DNA from: Prinsepia uniflora
Lineage: Eukaryota; Streptophyta; Magnoliopsida; Rosales; Rosaceae
Assembly: GCA_032719365.1 (NCBI GenBank)
Contig: CM064867.1
Coordinates: 65,222,136 to 65,286,135 of the forward strand
Direction: 5' to 3'
Length of the DNA: 64,000 nt
Part shown: in pieces, positions 22,921 to 34,800 of the stretch
Layout: every line of letters begins with the position of its first letter
Numbering within the stretch: the stretch's first letter is position 1
Program-made: the position numbers and the translations under genes
Notes under the pieces: model-generated
What the model was told of the DNA's origin: nothing
Seen by the model: only the letters and a program-made list of their open reading frames with translations
Database searches by the model: none

Positions 22921-24683
22921 AGCTGCCGGGATGCGTAGCCGATAACCTTGCCAGTCTGCATCAACACGCAGCCCAAACCTTGTAGCGATGCATCACTAAA
23001 GACTACGAACTCTCCACTGTCATCCGGTAATACAAGGACAGGTGCAGTGGTCAATCGATCCTTCAATTCTTGAAAACTCCGATCACACTTCTCGTCCCAA
23101 ATAAACTTTACTCCCTTCCGAGTCAATCGAGTCAATGGTGCAGCAATTTTGGAGAAACCCTCCACGAATCTCCGGTAGTAACCTGCTAACCCGAAAAAAC
23201 TCCGCACCTCCGTTACCGTTGTCGGTCTAGCCCAGTTAGTCACCGCCTCTGTTTTCTGGGGATCCACGCTAATCCCATCCGTTGATATCACATGTCCCAG
23301 AAAACCAATACTGCTCAGCCAAAACTGACACTTGCTCAGCTTGGCGTACAACTGTTCCTGTCTCAGCTTCTCCAACACCAACCGTAGATGTTCCTCATGT
23401 GCTCGGGCACTCCTTGAGTACACCAAGATATCATCGATGAACACAATCACGAACTTATCCAAGTAGAGTCGGAAGACCCGGTTCATCAGATCCATGAATG
23501 CTGTCGGAGCATTCGTCAAACCGAAAGGCATCACTATTAACTCGTAGTGTCCGTAACGGGTTTGAAAAGCGGTTTTCGGAATATCCTCCTCCGAAATCCT
23601 TAGTTGGTGATACCCAGACCGTAAATCAATCTTCGAGAAGCACTGTGCTCCCCGCAACTGGTCAAAAAGGTCATCGATCCTGGGTAGACGATACTGGTTC
23701 CTCAGTGTCACCTTGTTGAGTTGTCGATAGTCAATACACAAACGGAGACTCCCCTCATTCTTCTTCACGAACAACACCGGTGCTCCCCACGGTGAAGTAC
23801 TCGGTCGGACGTATCCCAAATCCACCAACTCCTGCAACTGAGTTTTGAGTTCTCGTAACTCGGCCGGCGCCATTCGGTATGGTGCCTGGGATATAGGTCG
23901 GGTATCGGGGAGTAGTTCAATTGTAAACTGGATCTCCCGCGGTGGTGGTAATCCAGGTAAGTCTTCCGGGAACACATCCGGAAACTCACGTACCACTGGT
24001 ATCTCGCCGATACCCGGAGTATCAACCTGCTCCGACACGACATGCGCTAGATAACCCTGGCATCCCTTCCGTAGAAGTTTGGTAGCAGTAAGTGAAGAAA
24101 TCACTTCAAGAGGCGAACCATCACGTTCCCCCTGAAAGATAACCTCCGGCAAACCCGGACTTCGCAGAATCACTTTCCTGCTACAGCAATCGATGAGCGA
24201 CCCATGCTCCGATAACCAATTCATTCCCAAGATTACATCGAAGTCGTGGATATCCAGGATAATTAAGTCCGCTGGCAAATCCACATCCTCAATTCTCACC
24301 AGGCACCTCCGAATCACCTGATTCACAAGGTACACGATGCCCATCGGGGTGCCAACACCCATTTCGCAATCTAAGGCTGATACCACACAATCAAGCATAC
24401 CAGCACAACTCCTCGAAATAAAAGAATGTGTAGCCCCCACATCCATCAATACAAGTACAAGAAGGTTTAAGATGTGTAGTGTACCTGTAACCACGCATGG
24501 GGCTGTCCTCGCCTGCTGCTGGGTCATTGCAAACACCTGGGCCCTAGGCCCTCCATTTCGTCCGCGCCCGCGCGCGCCATGCCCAGCACCACGGTCACCT
24601 CCCTGACCTCGACCTCCATTAGTGTGGGAAGCCGTGCTCTGCACCACACTAGAGCCTCCAGCGTCGTTCTTCTTGGACAACAT
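22917..24683 (-). pseudogene. Protease and reverse transcriptase of the chromovirus
   Basis: This is a 588-codon open frame continuing from gag without a stop after the zinc knuckle. Protease is at residues 81-90, DVGATHSFIS. The family motif is D-S/T-G-A, so Ser/Thr of the active-site triad is replaced by Val. Reverse transcriptase spans about 250-440, with IDYRQLNKVT, KIDLRSGYHQ, MPFGLTNAP and the catalytic FIDD at 415-418. RNase H begins near 545 (FVVFSDASLQGLGCV) and stops at the frameshift. The first ATG at 24681-24683 is not a real start. Polymerase residues look intact; the protease change probably inactivates it. Confidence 0.92.
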
Positions 24684-24686
24684 TGG

Positions 24687-24728
24687 GCAATCACAGGCAT
24701 AGTGGCCCTCTTCTCCGCAAGCAAAACA
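24687..24728 (-). other. CCHC zinc knuckle codons
   Basis: The minus strand encodes CFACGEEGHYACDC, exactly C-x2-C-x4-H-x4-C. It marks the nucleocapsid end of gag, just before the protease frame. Confidence 0.95.
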
Positions 24729-24976
24729 GTTTACTGGCCTCGGCCTGTCCGAATACCCACCAGAAGCACCGCTCTAAGATGAACGCTGCCCAGAGTTGAA
24801 TCCTGATCCTCTGCCCTGAGAGCCCACACGTCGACATGACCAGCCACGACCCTTAAAGGATGAGGGTGCTCCCCTGTAGCCCCTTCCCTTATTGTTCTTC
24901 TGGCCCGTCGGTCCAAGATTTGGACGATCCTGACGACGCCCCTTGCCAGAAGGCTGTCGTGTCTGGTGTGCCGCTA

Positions 24977-25043
24977 GTCACACTTGCCCGAATCTCCCCT
25001 CGGAGTGGCAGCAGTCACACTTGCCCGAATCTCCCCTCGGAGT
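24977..25043. repeat. 30-bp direct duplication (period 37) inside gag
   Basis: A 30-base block beginning GTCACACTTGCCCGAATCTC is at 24977-25006 and again at 25014-25043, separated by GGCAGCA. The 37-base period is not a multiple of three and shifts the gag frame. Confidence 0.95.
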
Positions 25044-25623
25044 CCAAGCTCGAACCTCTGGCACTTGTCTTCCTCGGTGCTCACGAAAGGTGCAGCGAAC
25101 CTGGAAAGTTTGCCAAAAGTCTGCTAATAGTCCGCAACGGACATATCCCCCTGCTCCAGCCGCAGGAACTCCGCCTCCCGTGCCGCACGAAACGATCGCG
25201 GGTAATACTGGTCCAGAAATCGGGAACAGAAGACCTCCCAGGTAGTGGTGTGGACAGACCATCCAGACATCTCGAGGCCATGCAACCACTGATAGGCTCC
25301 TCCTTCCAGTAAGAAGGCCGCCAAGGTCACCCGCTCGCCTGGAGGGCAGTGCATTACCGTGAAGATCCTTTCCCACTTGGTAATCCATTCATGAGCATCT
25401 TCGGGGTTTGATCCCCCGTTGAAAGGAGTGGCTCCCAGACGCTGAGCCCATTCAATGCTTGCACATTCCATTTCCCTCTCCAGATCCTCGTAAGTCTGTG
25501 TATGAGGAATCCTCCTTAGAGGCATAACCAACTATCAAGAGGCATAGATAAGATAACATTATGCTTAAACTCGAAAAGTAACTAGCACTAATCGCTAGTC
25601 TAGCATGCTGACCACAACCTAGT

Positions 25624-25635
25624 GCTCTAATACCA
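25624..25635 (-). other. Primer-binding site, initiator tRNA-Met
   Basis: The minus strand reads TGGTATTAGAGC three bases after the 5' LTR. It matches the usual TGGTATCAGAGC at 11 of 12 bases. Confidence 0.9.
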
Positions 25636-25638
25636 ACC

Positions 25639-28294
25639 TGACAGGACCCGCCCCGATCCCACGAGGACCACAAGGGGACGAGTCTTGCTCCCGTCTGACA
25701 CCTAAAATAACATACCAATTTTAACCTCAAACGTTCAAATTAATAAATAACCAAATAAAGTTATACATCAAATCTAAATTTAACAGATGTCAGACAAGGG
25801 ATGAAAACCAAATTACAAATTGCGAGCACGACTCTAAAATAATCCTGCGGGTCAAACCATCCGACAGGGGTTCAGATACGCAGAAGTAGATCTATGCCTC
25901 AGCCTCAGGATCCTCCTCTACCTCAGTAGCACAGCCTGGAGGGGTTACCAAAACATTAAGGGTGAGTGGGCCGAAACTCAAGTTTATAAAACCGTTTAAT
26001 AAGTAAAACATATAATTTACCCCTCCGTTTTCCAAACATGCATGCATCGGAATTTAAAACCATAAATCATATAATATGAACCATAAAGTATGTAATAAAA
26101 CCATAAACATAATTATAACCACAGCACTATACACTCCAATCCTGACATCCCCGATGTCTGGCGTCCCTGACGTCCAATAAGGTCACAGTCTCAAGGCTAC
26201 GTGTGCCACTCGGGGTCTCAATCCCGAATCCAATCCCCGAACCTTGTCCGGGTACGACATCTCAAATGCCTAGCGTCCTAGACGCTCGACGTCTCTGACG
26301 TCAAATTATAGCAATCCTGCTCCTGAATCATTTTACGGTCCGGTTCCTCCGTAGAATGACCCCTCGCAGGCAATGCGCCGTGACCGCTCCGGGGTACCAC
26401 ATCCGGAGGAGACAGTATCATAAGAATGGATCTATACAGTGCAGTACCAAATACATTTTATTGATATCCACATGCAAAACATATATATACATAGATAAAA
26501 TCCAAACCAATCTTTAAGTTTCACCAAAACGGGTCTCAAACCCAAATACCGTGGAACGTGCCATAATCATAATTTCAATATCATCAAAACCGTTTCTTGA
26601 TTCCAGCATGTGAATATAAGTAAATCAGAAAACATTTAAGCATGCAAGGGTTTAATGAAATCGGGCCCACTCACAGTACGATCCCGCGGTGAATCTGCGC
26701 GTACGAACCTGTACCGGGATTATCGTACAATTCCTGTCAGTCCAAATCACACGTAAGGGTCACTACAAGTCTTAAAAATTTATCCAAAAAGTCCGAAACA
26801 GAAACCGGCTAGGGAAACCGTCCAACACGTTTCCCGAGACAACCGGCCCTAAACTGACCCTCCTAACTATCTCAGATCAACATGGTTAATTCACCAAAAA
26901 TGTTCAGAATGATGAGAGGAATAAAAGTCATGTTGATCGTGATCAGAGATAAGGTCCAACGCGCCCTCATGCGCCGCCCAAAGTGGCTGCGCGTGAAAGT
27001 CACGCGCCTGATACTGTAGCTATAGTGTCACCACCTTCACCCGTTTGTCTGTAATACGGGCCTGCCACCCGCGGCTTGACCCGATTAATTACCCACCAAT
27101 TCTTAATTAATTTCCTTCGTTTTTTATTCTATTATCTTCCATAAACATCTAATTTAGGTTCTGAGTCAAAAATTTGCCTCGACAAGTCCTCAATCAACCA
27201 TTCGACCCGTGATCAACCAAACGGGTCGATCACCATAACTTGCTGGTTTCCCAACCATTGTCCAATTAACTTAACAGGGAGCATCCTAGGGCTAATACGA
27301 ACTATAATGAATGATCAATTGAACAAAACGTTTCCTGGAAGTAGCCGTCCAAACCTCTGAAATTCCTCTGAAAACGCAGCCTCCGTCCCAGCTCCACCGT
27401 GGCTGGTTGCCCTCGATTTCGATATGGATGTGTTATAAACACTCCCAGAAAGCTCACTCAGTGTTTAGATTGGTCCAACAGACTGTATAAATTGAAATCC
27501 GAAATTCCCTCCAATTTTCCCGAAACTCAATCTCTGGTTTTTCTCTCCAATTTTCAGCTCCCTCAACAGCGTAGTGAAGCTCACTCAAATACTATTTTGT
27601 TTAAACCAACTAAGTCGTCCCAGCTGCTCGTGGAAGTCCAATCTGTCCACTGAGGTTTGTCCCCCGAAAAGCTTCGAATCTTCAAATTAAAAATGGTGGC
27701 TTTGGTGGATGAGTCCAGCCATGTGCTGATGCCTATAAGGCTTTAAACAAACTCTACTTTCCAGCATACGAGTAGAATAAACAATTGGGCACTCAGAACC
27801 ACCGCACATGGTGGTGCCGCCCATGTTCCCCCGCGGTTGCTACAGTAACCAGGTGTAAAATGACCAAAATGCCCCTAATTCAAAAATTACCATAATGCCC
27901 TTCACTTTCCAGACCCGTAACTGCGCCATCTGACGTCCGATTTCAGAGTGCCGCCTGTCCACGGACTCAGGGCGTCGAGACCTACCTAACGGTCCTTGAG
28001 TCGTGTGAAAATTAGTTGCCAAACGAAAAGTCAACATTTTCGCCCTCATCGTCCAAATTACGGTAATGCCCCCGAACTTCCGATAGTCATAACTTTTTCC
28101 CTGATCGTCCGAATTGGACGTGCCACCCGTCTATGAACTCGTGACGTCCTGAACTACGTCACGGTCATTATTCAAAGTCCGTTTGACCTACCAATATAAG
28201 TCAACAAATTGGGAAATACAATTCACAAGGGTAAAAACGTCAATTCATACATTAATTTACAATATTGAAATCCTCGAATTTCCGGGGTGTTTCA
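25639..28294 (-). repeat. 5' LTR of the complete chromovirus (2656 bp)
   Basis: It starts TGACAGGACCCGCCCC and ends CCGGGGTGTTTCA on the plus strand; the terminal TTACA is changed to TTTCA. It contains the 221-bp segment 26446-26666 missing from the partner. The ORF at 27399-27653 is the counterpart of 20173-20520, so it is not a gene. Confidence 0.92.
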
Positions 28295-28302
28295 CTGTCA
28301 CT

Positions 28303-29389
28303 GTAATTTATCTTTCATTGCTTATTTTCCTCGTTATTTGAGTTTCATTCATCTGTTTGGTTGCTGAGAAAAATCTGGAAATGGGTTTGCTCGAAATGTG
28401 GGCAATTGGAGGAAAATAATAGAACCCTTTTTGGATTTGGTTAATTGAGTTTAAATTTGGTCACTTTTTTAATCTGTGTTTGGCTAAATGGAGCTGTGTG
28501 CCTAGTTGGTTGCTGAGAAAGTCAGGATAGGATGAGAAAGTTATTTAATTTAAAGGGGTTTTTTTTTATTGAAGGGAATGGTTTTTTTTTTTTGATTTGG
28601 TCTTAACTATTGAGTATATCATGATTTGTTGGATTTTATTTCATAGTTGGTCAGTTTTATTTGATAGATGCAATGCATCTTATCGAATTTCGCCCATGTT
28701 CCAAATAATGTCCAACCTTTTATTTTATTTTCATCTCTGTTCTAATTATTCTTTGATTTCCGACAATAAAGAGGCCAGTGAACTTAAGATTGTTTTCTTT
28801 TGTTTTCAGTCATAATTTCTTAAAATTGTATAAAAAGAACTCTCAAGTCTCAACATTAATATCAAGAATGTATCTGAATATTTTTAGCAAAATATTAATC
28901 CACTTTCAGAGTCTACAAAGTGATCGGATGGATCATCAAAATTTAAGTAAGTTCATGAATAAAAGATGTTTCCAGGAGGATATATGTGCTTTTAAAAGGT
29001 ACATGGTTGTGCTCTTTATCAATAGGGAACAATTTCACTCATCGCCAAATTAATTCGTGGATCATATAAGGCAATTCTTAAAAGTCATTTAGAAACGTAC
29101 TCACCGTTGCGGTCTTCTATTTAAATTTTGGTATGATTTTAAAAAATTCGAGTAAATTATTGATCAAAACTTAATGTTACGACTTCACGCTTAAATTTAA
29201 TTTCTTTCACTAAGTTATCTAAAGATGAGTAATATGATTAATTTAAAAAGTGTTAATAACTTAATAAGAGTTTAGAAGATGTTCTTTAACTAATGAAGTT
29301 GGTCATGCACTCGTAAAAAATTTAATGAACAATTTGGTCTATATCTGGACGTAACAAATGTAATGATGTTTTTTTTCATGAATCTACAG
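28303..29389 (+). other. Intron 1 of the thioesterase-like pseudogene
   Basis: It runs from the GTAATT donor to the CTACAG acceptor. It is T-rich and intron-like. Short ORFs inside have no domain. No other feature was found. Confidence 0.6.
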
Positions 29390-29536
29390 AATTTCTATAA
29401 AGGGTTTCATGGGGGAGCTATTGTTGCTGTTGCTGAGGTTTTGTCTATAGCTTGTGCGAGGACGGTGGTGGCTGGGGATAAGGAGATTTTTCTAGAGGAA
29501 CTGAGCATTTCTTACTTCTCTGATGCAACAGTAAAT

Positions 29537-30405
29537 GTGAGTCCTTTGGAATTTACAATTCTTTCTTTTTAATTGTTTTATAAAGATTTATGGATATTTT
29601 GGAAATGAAAATGGAAACCAATCCCCATACACTTACTATAGATTATTAAGCTGTCTTATTTGGAATTGAATGGTCTTTGATGCATTCCAAATGCTATTGA
29701 ATGACTCTTAAGAAATATCTCAGATTTATGATTTTGTTTCCAATTCAAATTTTTAAGTTGTGATTCTACAATTTATACCTGTGTTTGGTGATGGCACCGA
29801 GAAGGAATTGGTACCTCTCTACTTACAATCCTTTAGTGATGAAGGTATACTTTTCTTGCCTCCCATACAGATTTACACTTATTGTGTTGTTTCTAAATCT
29901 ATTACTAATCACAAAAATAGATTTCTATCTTTTCTTTGAAACCTTTTCCTAAGGTGCCAATTTGGAATTACTTTAGCACACAATGTGGTACTAAAATATG
30001 CCAATTAGGGGAACATATAGAAGGACCTACTTTTTCAACCCCAAACAACATATTTTACAGCCGTACCATCCTCGATTGAATCAGGCTGATAATGATTTTG
30101 AACCCCAAAGCTCTATTTAGACATAGAATCAATCCATAGGCGCCCTTGCATCTGTAACGAAAGAGTCCAAACATTAAACGGATAGTCAATGTTGTTACAT
30201 ATCAGTTAGGTATTTCCCAATTCATATTAAGGTACGATAGGCTACTTGAAATTTCATCATTGACCATGATATCTAAAGAGGAATCTGCAGTTTATAGTTC
30301 ATCCCATGTTTACACTGAATCATTTCTTGATTATAGTTTGCATCGTTCATTCTATTCATTTTTTTTGTTGTCTTTTTATTTGTAAAACATTTCCTATGGA
30401 AGAAA
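29537..30405 (+). other. Intron 2 of the thioesterase-like pseudogene
   Basis: It starts GTGAGT and ends near CCTATGGAAG. It is AT-rich. The exact acceptor is unclear because the first part of exon 3 does not match the family. Confidence 0.5.
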
Positions 30406-30528
30406 TCTGTAGTGCGGAGTGGAAGAAATCTGAGTGTGATAGGGCTTGAATTTAAACTCAAGAAAACCGGGAACTTGGTTTACACTGCTTGCTCTACCTT
30501 CTATCACATGCCTGCTGCTAAATTATGA

Positions 30529-31131
30529 TTTCGTATATGAAATATTTGGCCATTTGTCCTAGCCCAATTCGAATCTCTTATTGGTCTATTTTACAACACA
30601 TATATTTTGACTATATGTAGAGTTACTCTAAGTAAGATCAGTAAATAATTTTGTGTTTTTCGTCTATTCATATATGATCTAGAAATACGTCCTTAAATGA
30701 CTATGTAGAAAATAGTTAGACATAATAATGGATGGTTATGCACATGCTGTTAATTCCAAATTGTTATGAGAGAAAAGGTGGTTTGGCAACTGGGTATCGA
30801 GGGTTTTCTGATTTATATTCAGATGTATGCTTTTTTATTCGTTGGATTTGAAGGATTTCGATTGTTTGGAATCTTAGGTTGATTATGTTTGTCAAATATT
30901 TTGAAGAAATCGAGTAACCTTTGGTGGGTTTGTTTGATTAAGATTTTTGGATGAAATTTGTGTGTTTTTAGGTGTTAATGGATTTGTGATTGATCGCTTG
31001 GAGCATTGGTGTAATTGAAGGAGGTTTTGATTATCTGGTGGTATGGTTGCTACATTGCTTTTCCCATTTTTGTTATTCTAAAGTGTCCTTTTGTAATATG
31101 CTTATTTTGAAACATATAGATAAGAACATAG
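30529..31131. other. AT-rich spacer or intron remnant
   Basis: It lies between the thioesterase stop and the carrier fragment. It has no ORF of interest and could be leftover intron of the carrier-like gene. Confidence 0.35.
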
Positions 31132-31441
31132 TTCGTTCTCTCGGGTGTGTTTCAATCTTTGAAGAAGTTATTTAAGCATGAAGGTGTTCGAGGATTCTAC
31201 AAGTAAGTTGAATGTGAACAATCCATTATCATGTTCTTGTATAAATGTTGGAACTTTATATCTGTGGTCATAAAAATTGTTCTTGAACAACATCTTGTCT
31301 GTTTTTCAAAGGGAATGGAGCTACTGTCGTTCGAATTGTCCCTTATGCAGGCTTATATTACATGACATATGAGCAGTACAGGTGTTGGATCTTGAATAAT
31401 TATTCTGCTTTAAGGTCAGGGTCTCATATTGATCTTTTAGC
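31132..31441 (+). pseudogene. Mitochondrial CoA-carrier-like gene fragment
   Basis: Exon-like block 31132-31202 encodes LSGVFQSLKKLFKHEGVRGF and YK, followed by a GTAAGT donor. The block from about 31310 encodes GNGATVVRIVPYAGLYYMTY, then EQYRCWILNNYSALRSGSHI and DLLA, and stops at TGA (31459-31461) after unrelated residues. This is part of a mitochondrial carrier repeat, closest to plant CoA transporters of the CoAc type. The usual GSAAGGTAVLCTYPLDL continuation is missing. The phase-2 donor and the AAAG acceptor do not restore frame. It covers about a quarter of the usual protein. Confidence 0.75.
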
Positions 31442-31461
31442 GATTGAACAGAAGGGGTGAG

Positions 31462-31849
31462 AGTTGGTGGTCCTCGTGGTGGTCGTCGTGCGTCTCTGTT
31501 TCGAGAATTGGAAGGGGAAGGGAAGGCGTCCAGTATATGGGCAATTGGGCAGAATGAATCCTACATTTGAAACTTTTAATAGGCCTTTTGGGCCAAATAA
31601 TAATTGGGCTCAAAGCAATTACCAAACCAACTCACAAGTTTTCAAGGCCCAAGGGGCATGTAGGGTATTTTAGAGGTTTAATTGATAAAATCGTAAAATA
31701 AATTGTTTTTGAATTGGTAGGAAGGAATATAACAATGAAGGTGTTCTTCATCTCAATCAAGGTTATTGAGAAGTTAGTTGAATAAATTAGCTTTTTTTTA
31801 TATGTTAAATATTTGATTTAATAAAAAATATAGGTGCACAATGTTTACA
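31462..31849. other. Spacer before the satellite array
   Basis: It contains a GGTGGTCCTCGTGGTGGTCG stretch and GGCCCAA/TTGGGCC words. No gene was recognised. Confidence 0.3.
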
Positions 31850-34800
31850 CTAACTCATCTTAATCGCTTAATTCATCAAACACTTAAGTATATTTAAATA
31901 TATTTTTTTTCAAAATTTTGATTCAATCGATATTCAGACGATCGAATTTTTAAAATCAGGATCGTTCATTTTGTCATGCTACTTTTGTAGACACAACATT
32001 CGAAAAATATCCAAATTTTGAGGAGCTAAAGTCGTCCGATCGTCATAAAATATTTTGTAATCGTCGAATCGTGTCGCATCATTACTTAGTCTCAGGTATT
32101 CGAAATTGGCTAATTTTTTGCCGTACGCAATCTATGAGTACGCAAAATAAATATGAACTATTAGATCGGTTGATTGAAATTGCGGGATTAAGTAACGGTG
32201 CGACAACATTTGACGGTTACCAAATGTGTTTTGACGATCACATGGTTTTAACTCATTTTTTATGCATTTTTCAAAGTTTTAATTCAAACGATATTCAGAC
32301 AGTTAGATTTTCAAGATCAAAATCGTTCAGTTTATTCTTTTTAGTACCTAGACTTTGCCGTAAAAAATCTCGGGATTACAAAGAGTTATAGCCGTCTCAT
32401 AGTCAAAACTCATTTTGTAGCCGTCAAATAGTGTCGCTCCGTTACTTAGTCCTAGAATTTTGAAATTAGCCAATTTTTTGTGTAAGTGATCTTCATGAAT
32501 AAACAGTAAATATAGACGGTTAGATCGATAGATTTATGTCAACAATTATTTAAAACATTTAAATCATCTTATTCATTAAACACTTAAAACACTTCAAGTA
32601 TAGTTTGATGCATTTTTCAAAGTTTTGGTTCAAACAATATTCAGATAGTCAGAATTTCAAGATCAGAACTCTTCAAATTATGCTTTTTAGTACCTAGACC
32701 TTACCCGTAAAAAATCTCGGGATTACGAAGAGTTATAGCCGTCCGATCGTCGAAACTCATTTTAACGGTGTCGCACCGTTACTTAATCCTGAAATTTCGA
32801 AATTAGCTAATTTTTTGTGTAAACGATCTACGAGTATATACAATAAATATAAACGGTTTGATCAGTTGATTGATGTCAAAAAATATTTAAAAAATCTAAA
32901 TCATCTTATTCAATAAACACTTAAAACACTTAAAGTAAATTTTGATGCGTTTTTCAAAATTTTGGTTCGAAAGATATTCAGGCAGTCAGATTTTTAGGAT
33001 CGGAACCATTCACTTTATGGTTTTTAGTACCTAGACCTTGTTCGTCAAAAATATCGGGATTACGAGGAGTTATAGTCGTCCGATCGTCAAAACTCATTTG
33101 TAGCCGTCGAATAGTGTCGCTCCGTTACTTAGTCCCGGAATTTTGAAATTAGCCAATTTTGTGTGTAAGTAATCTTCATGAATATACAGTAAATATAGAC
33201 GGTTAGATCAATAGATTTATGTTAAAAATTATTTAAAACATTTAAATCATCTTATCCATCAATCACTTAAAACATTTTAGTATATTTTGATGTGTTTGTC
33301 GGAGTTTTGATTCAAACGATATTCAGGCAGTCAGATTTTCAGGATCGGAACCGTTCACTTTATGGTTTTTAGTACATAGACCTTACTCGTAAAAAATCTC
33401 GGGATTACGAGGAGCTATAGCCGTCTGATCGTCAAAACTCATTTGTAGCCGTCGAATAGTGTCGCTCCGTTACTTAGTCCCGGAATTTTGAAATTAGCCA
33501 ATTTTTTGTGTAAGAAATCTTCATGAATATACAGTAAGTATAGACGGTTAGATCGATAGATTTATGTCAAAAAATATTTAAAACATTTAAATCATCTTAT
33601 TCATCAATCACTTAAAACACTTTAGTATATTTTGATGTGTTTTTCGGAGTTTTGATTCAAACGATATTCAAGCAGTCAGATTTTCAGGATCGAAACCATT
33701 CACTTTATGGTTTTTAGTACATAGACCTTGCTCGTCAAAAATCTCGGGATTACGAGGAGTTATAGCCGTCTGATCGTCAAAACTCATTTTGTAGCCGTCA
33801 AATGGTGTCGCTCTGTTACTTAGTCTCAGAATTTTTAAATTAGCCAATTTTTTGTGTAAGTGTTCTACGAGTATATACACTAAATATAGACGGTTGGATC
33901 TATGGATTGATGTCAAAAAATATTTAAAAATTTTAAATCATCTTATTCATTAAACACTTAAAACACTTTAAATATATTTTGATCCGTTTTTTGAAGTTTT
34001 GGCTCAAAAAATATTCATAAAGTCGGATTTTCAAGATCAGAACCTTTCATTTTATGGTTTTTAGTACATATACCTTGCCCGTAAAAAATTTCAGGATTAC
34101 GAGGAGTTAAAGCCGTTCGATCGTCAAAACTCATTTTGTAGCCGTCGAATGGTGTCACACCGTTACTTTGTCTCTTAATTTTGAAATTAGTCAATTTTTT
34201 GTGGAAGTGATCTACGAGTATATACAGTAAATATAGACGGTTGGATCTGTGGATTGATGCCAAAAAATATTTAAAACATTTAAATCATCTTATTCATTAA
34301 ACACTTAAAACACTTTGAAATTTTTTTTTTTAAAAAGCTAGCATTTGAAAAAAAAAACTTTGAAAATCATGTTAAAATATAATTAAAGTATTTATAGTTT
34401 TTTTATGAATAAGATGATTTTAAAATTTTAGATAATTTTTTATATCAATTGACCGGTATCAACATTTACATTTTTTATACGCGCTTATAAATCGTTAGAT
34501 TTTCAAGATCGAAATCGTTCACTTTATGTTTTTTAATACCTAGACCTTGCCCGTCGAAAATCTCGGGATTACGAGGAGTTAAAGTCGTCCGATCTTCAAA
34601 ACTAATATTTTGTGTAAACGATCTTCATGAATATACAATAAATATAGACGGTTAGATCGATAGACTTATGTAAAAATTATTTAAAACATTTAAATCATCC
34701 GATTTATTAAACACTTAAAACACTTCAAGTATATTCTGATGCATTTTTTGAAGTTTGATTCAAATGATATTCACACGGTTGGATTTTTAGGATCAGAACC

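Larger units (their letters stand above)
24684..25531 (-). pseudogene. gag of the chromovirus, decayed
   Basis: It starts MVMPLRRIPHTQTYEDLE at 25531. The central gag fold is clear (WITKWERIF, AAFLLEGGAYQWL, FLDQYYPRSFRAARE). A TAG at 25124-25126 interrupts GDMSVADY and QTFGKLSRFA. A 37-bp-period duplication (24977-25043) then shifts the frame, and a further TAG lies near 24777. A Gly/Arg/Gln-rich linker leads to the knuckle CFACGEEGHYACDC at 24687-24728. Gag would form the particle and bind RNA. Three lesions abolish it. Confidence 0.88.
18633..28294 (-). mobile_element. Complete Ty3/gypsy chromovirus (probably Tekay/Del clade)
   Basis: It is 9662 bp with LTRs 18633-21069 and 25639-28294 and a CTGTC duplication. 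In minus orientation it has an initiator-tRNA-Met primer site, gag with a CCHC knuckle, protease, reverse transcriptase, RNase H, integrase and a C-terminal chromodomain, then a polypurine tract. Gene order and chromodomain define a chromovirus. LTRs over 2 kb and the tRNA-Met primer favour Tekay/Del. Coding capacity is broken by stops and frameshifts in gag and a one-base shift between polymerase and RNase H. In the first roughly 345 aligned LTR bases I count 14 differences, so insertion is moderately old. Confidence 0.92.
18387..30528 (+). pseudogene. Hotdog thioesterase-like gene, disrupted by an LTR retrotransposon
   Basis: Three exons are visible. Exon 1 (ATG 18387) reads MGKPSTEITES and later VVRDLLKPLHISRSHVTCPM. 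It carries a TGA at codon 36 (18492-18494) and is interrupted after codon 82 by the 18633-28294 element. Its last three bases resume at 28300-28302, before a GTAATT donor. Exon 2 (29390-29536) encodes NFYKGFHGGAIVAVAEV and KEIFLEELSISYFSDATVN, the HGG active-site turn and helix of plant acyl-CoA thioesterase-13-like hotdog proteins. Exon 3 (about 30406-30528) encodes SVVRSGRNLSVIGLEFKLKK and ends FYHMPAAKL with TGA. Its 5' part looks shortened. Family members hydrolyse acyl-CoA or similar thioesters; the substrate here is unknown. A stop codon plus the insertion make it non-functional. Confidence 0.8.

Noticed and set aside
22528..25388. Many ORFs on both strands overlapping gag-pol
   Set aside because: They are frame shadows of the polyprotein, which carries the recognised motifs.
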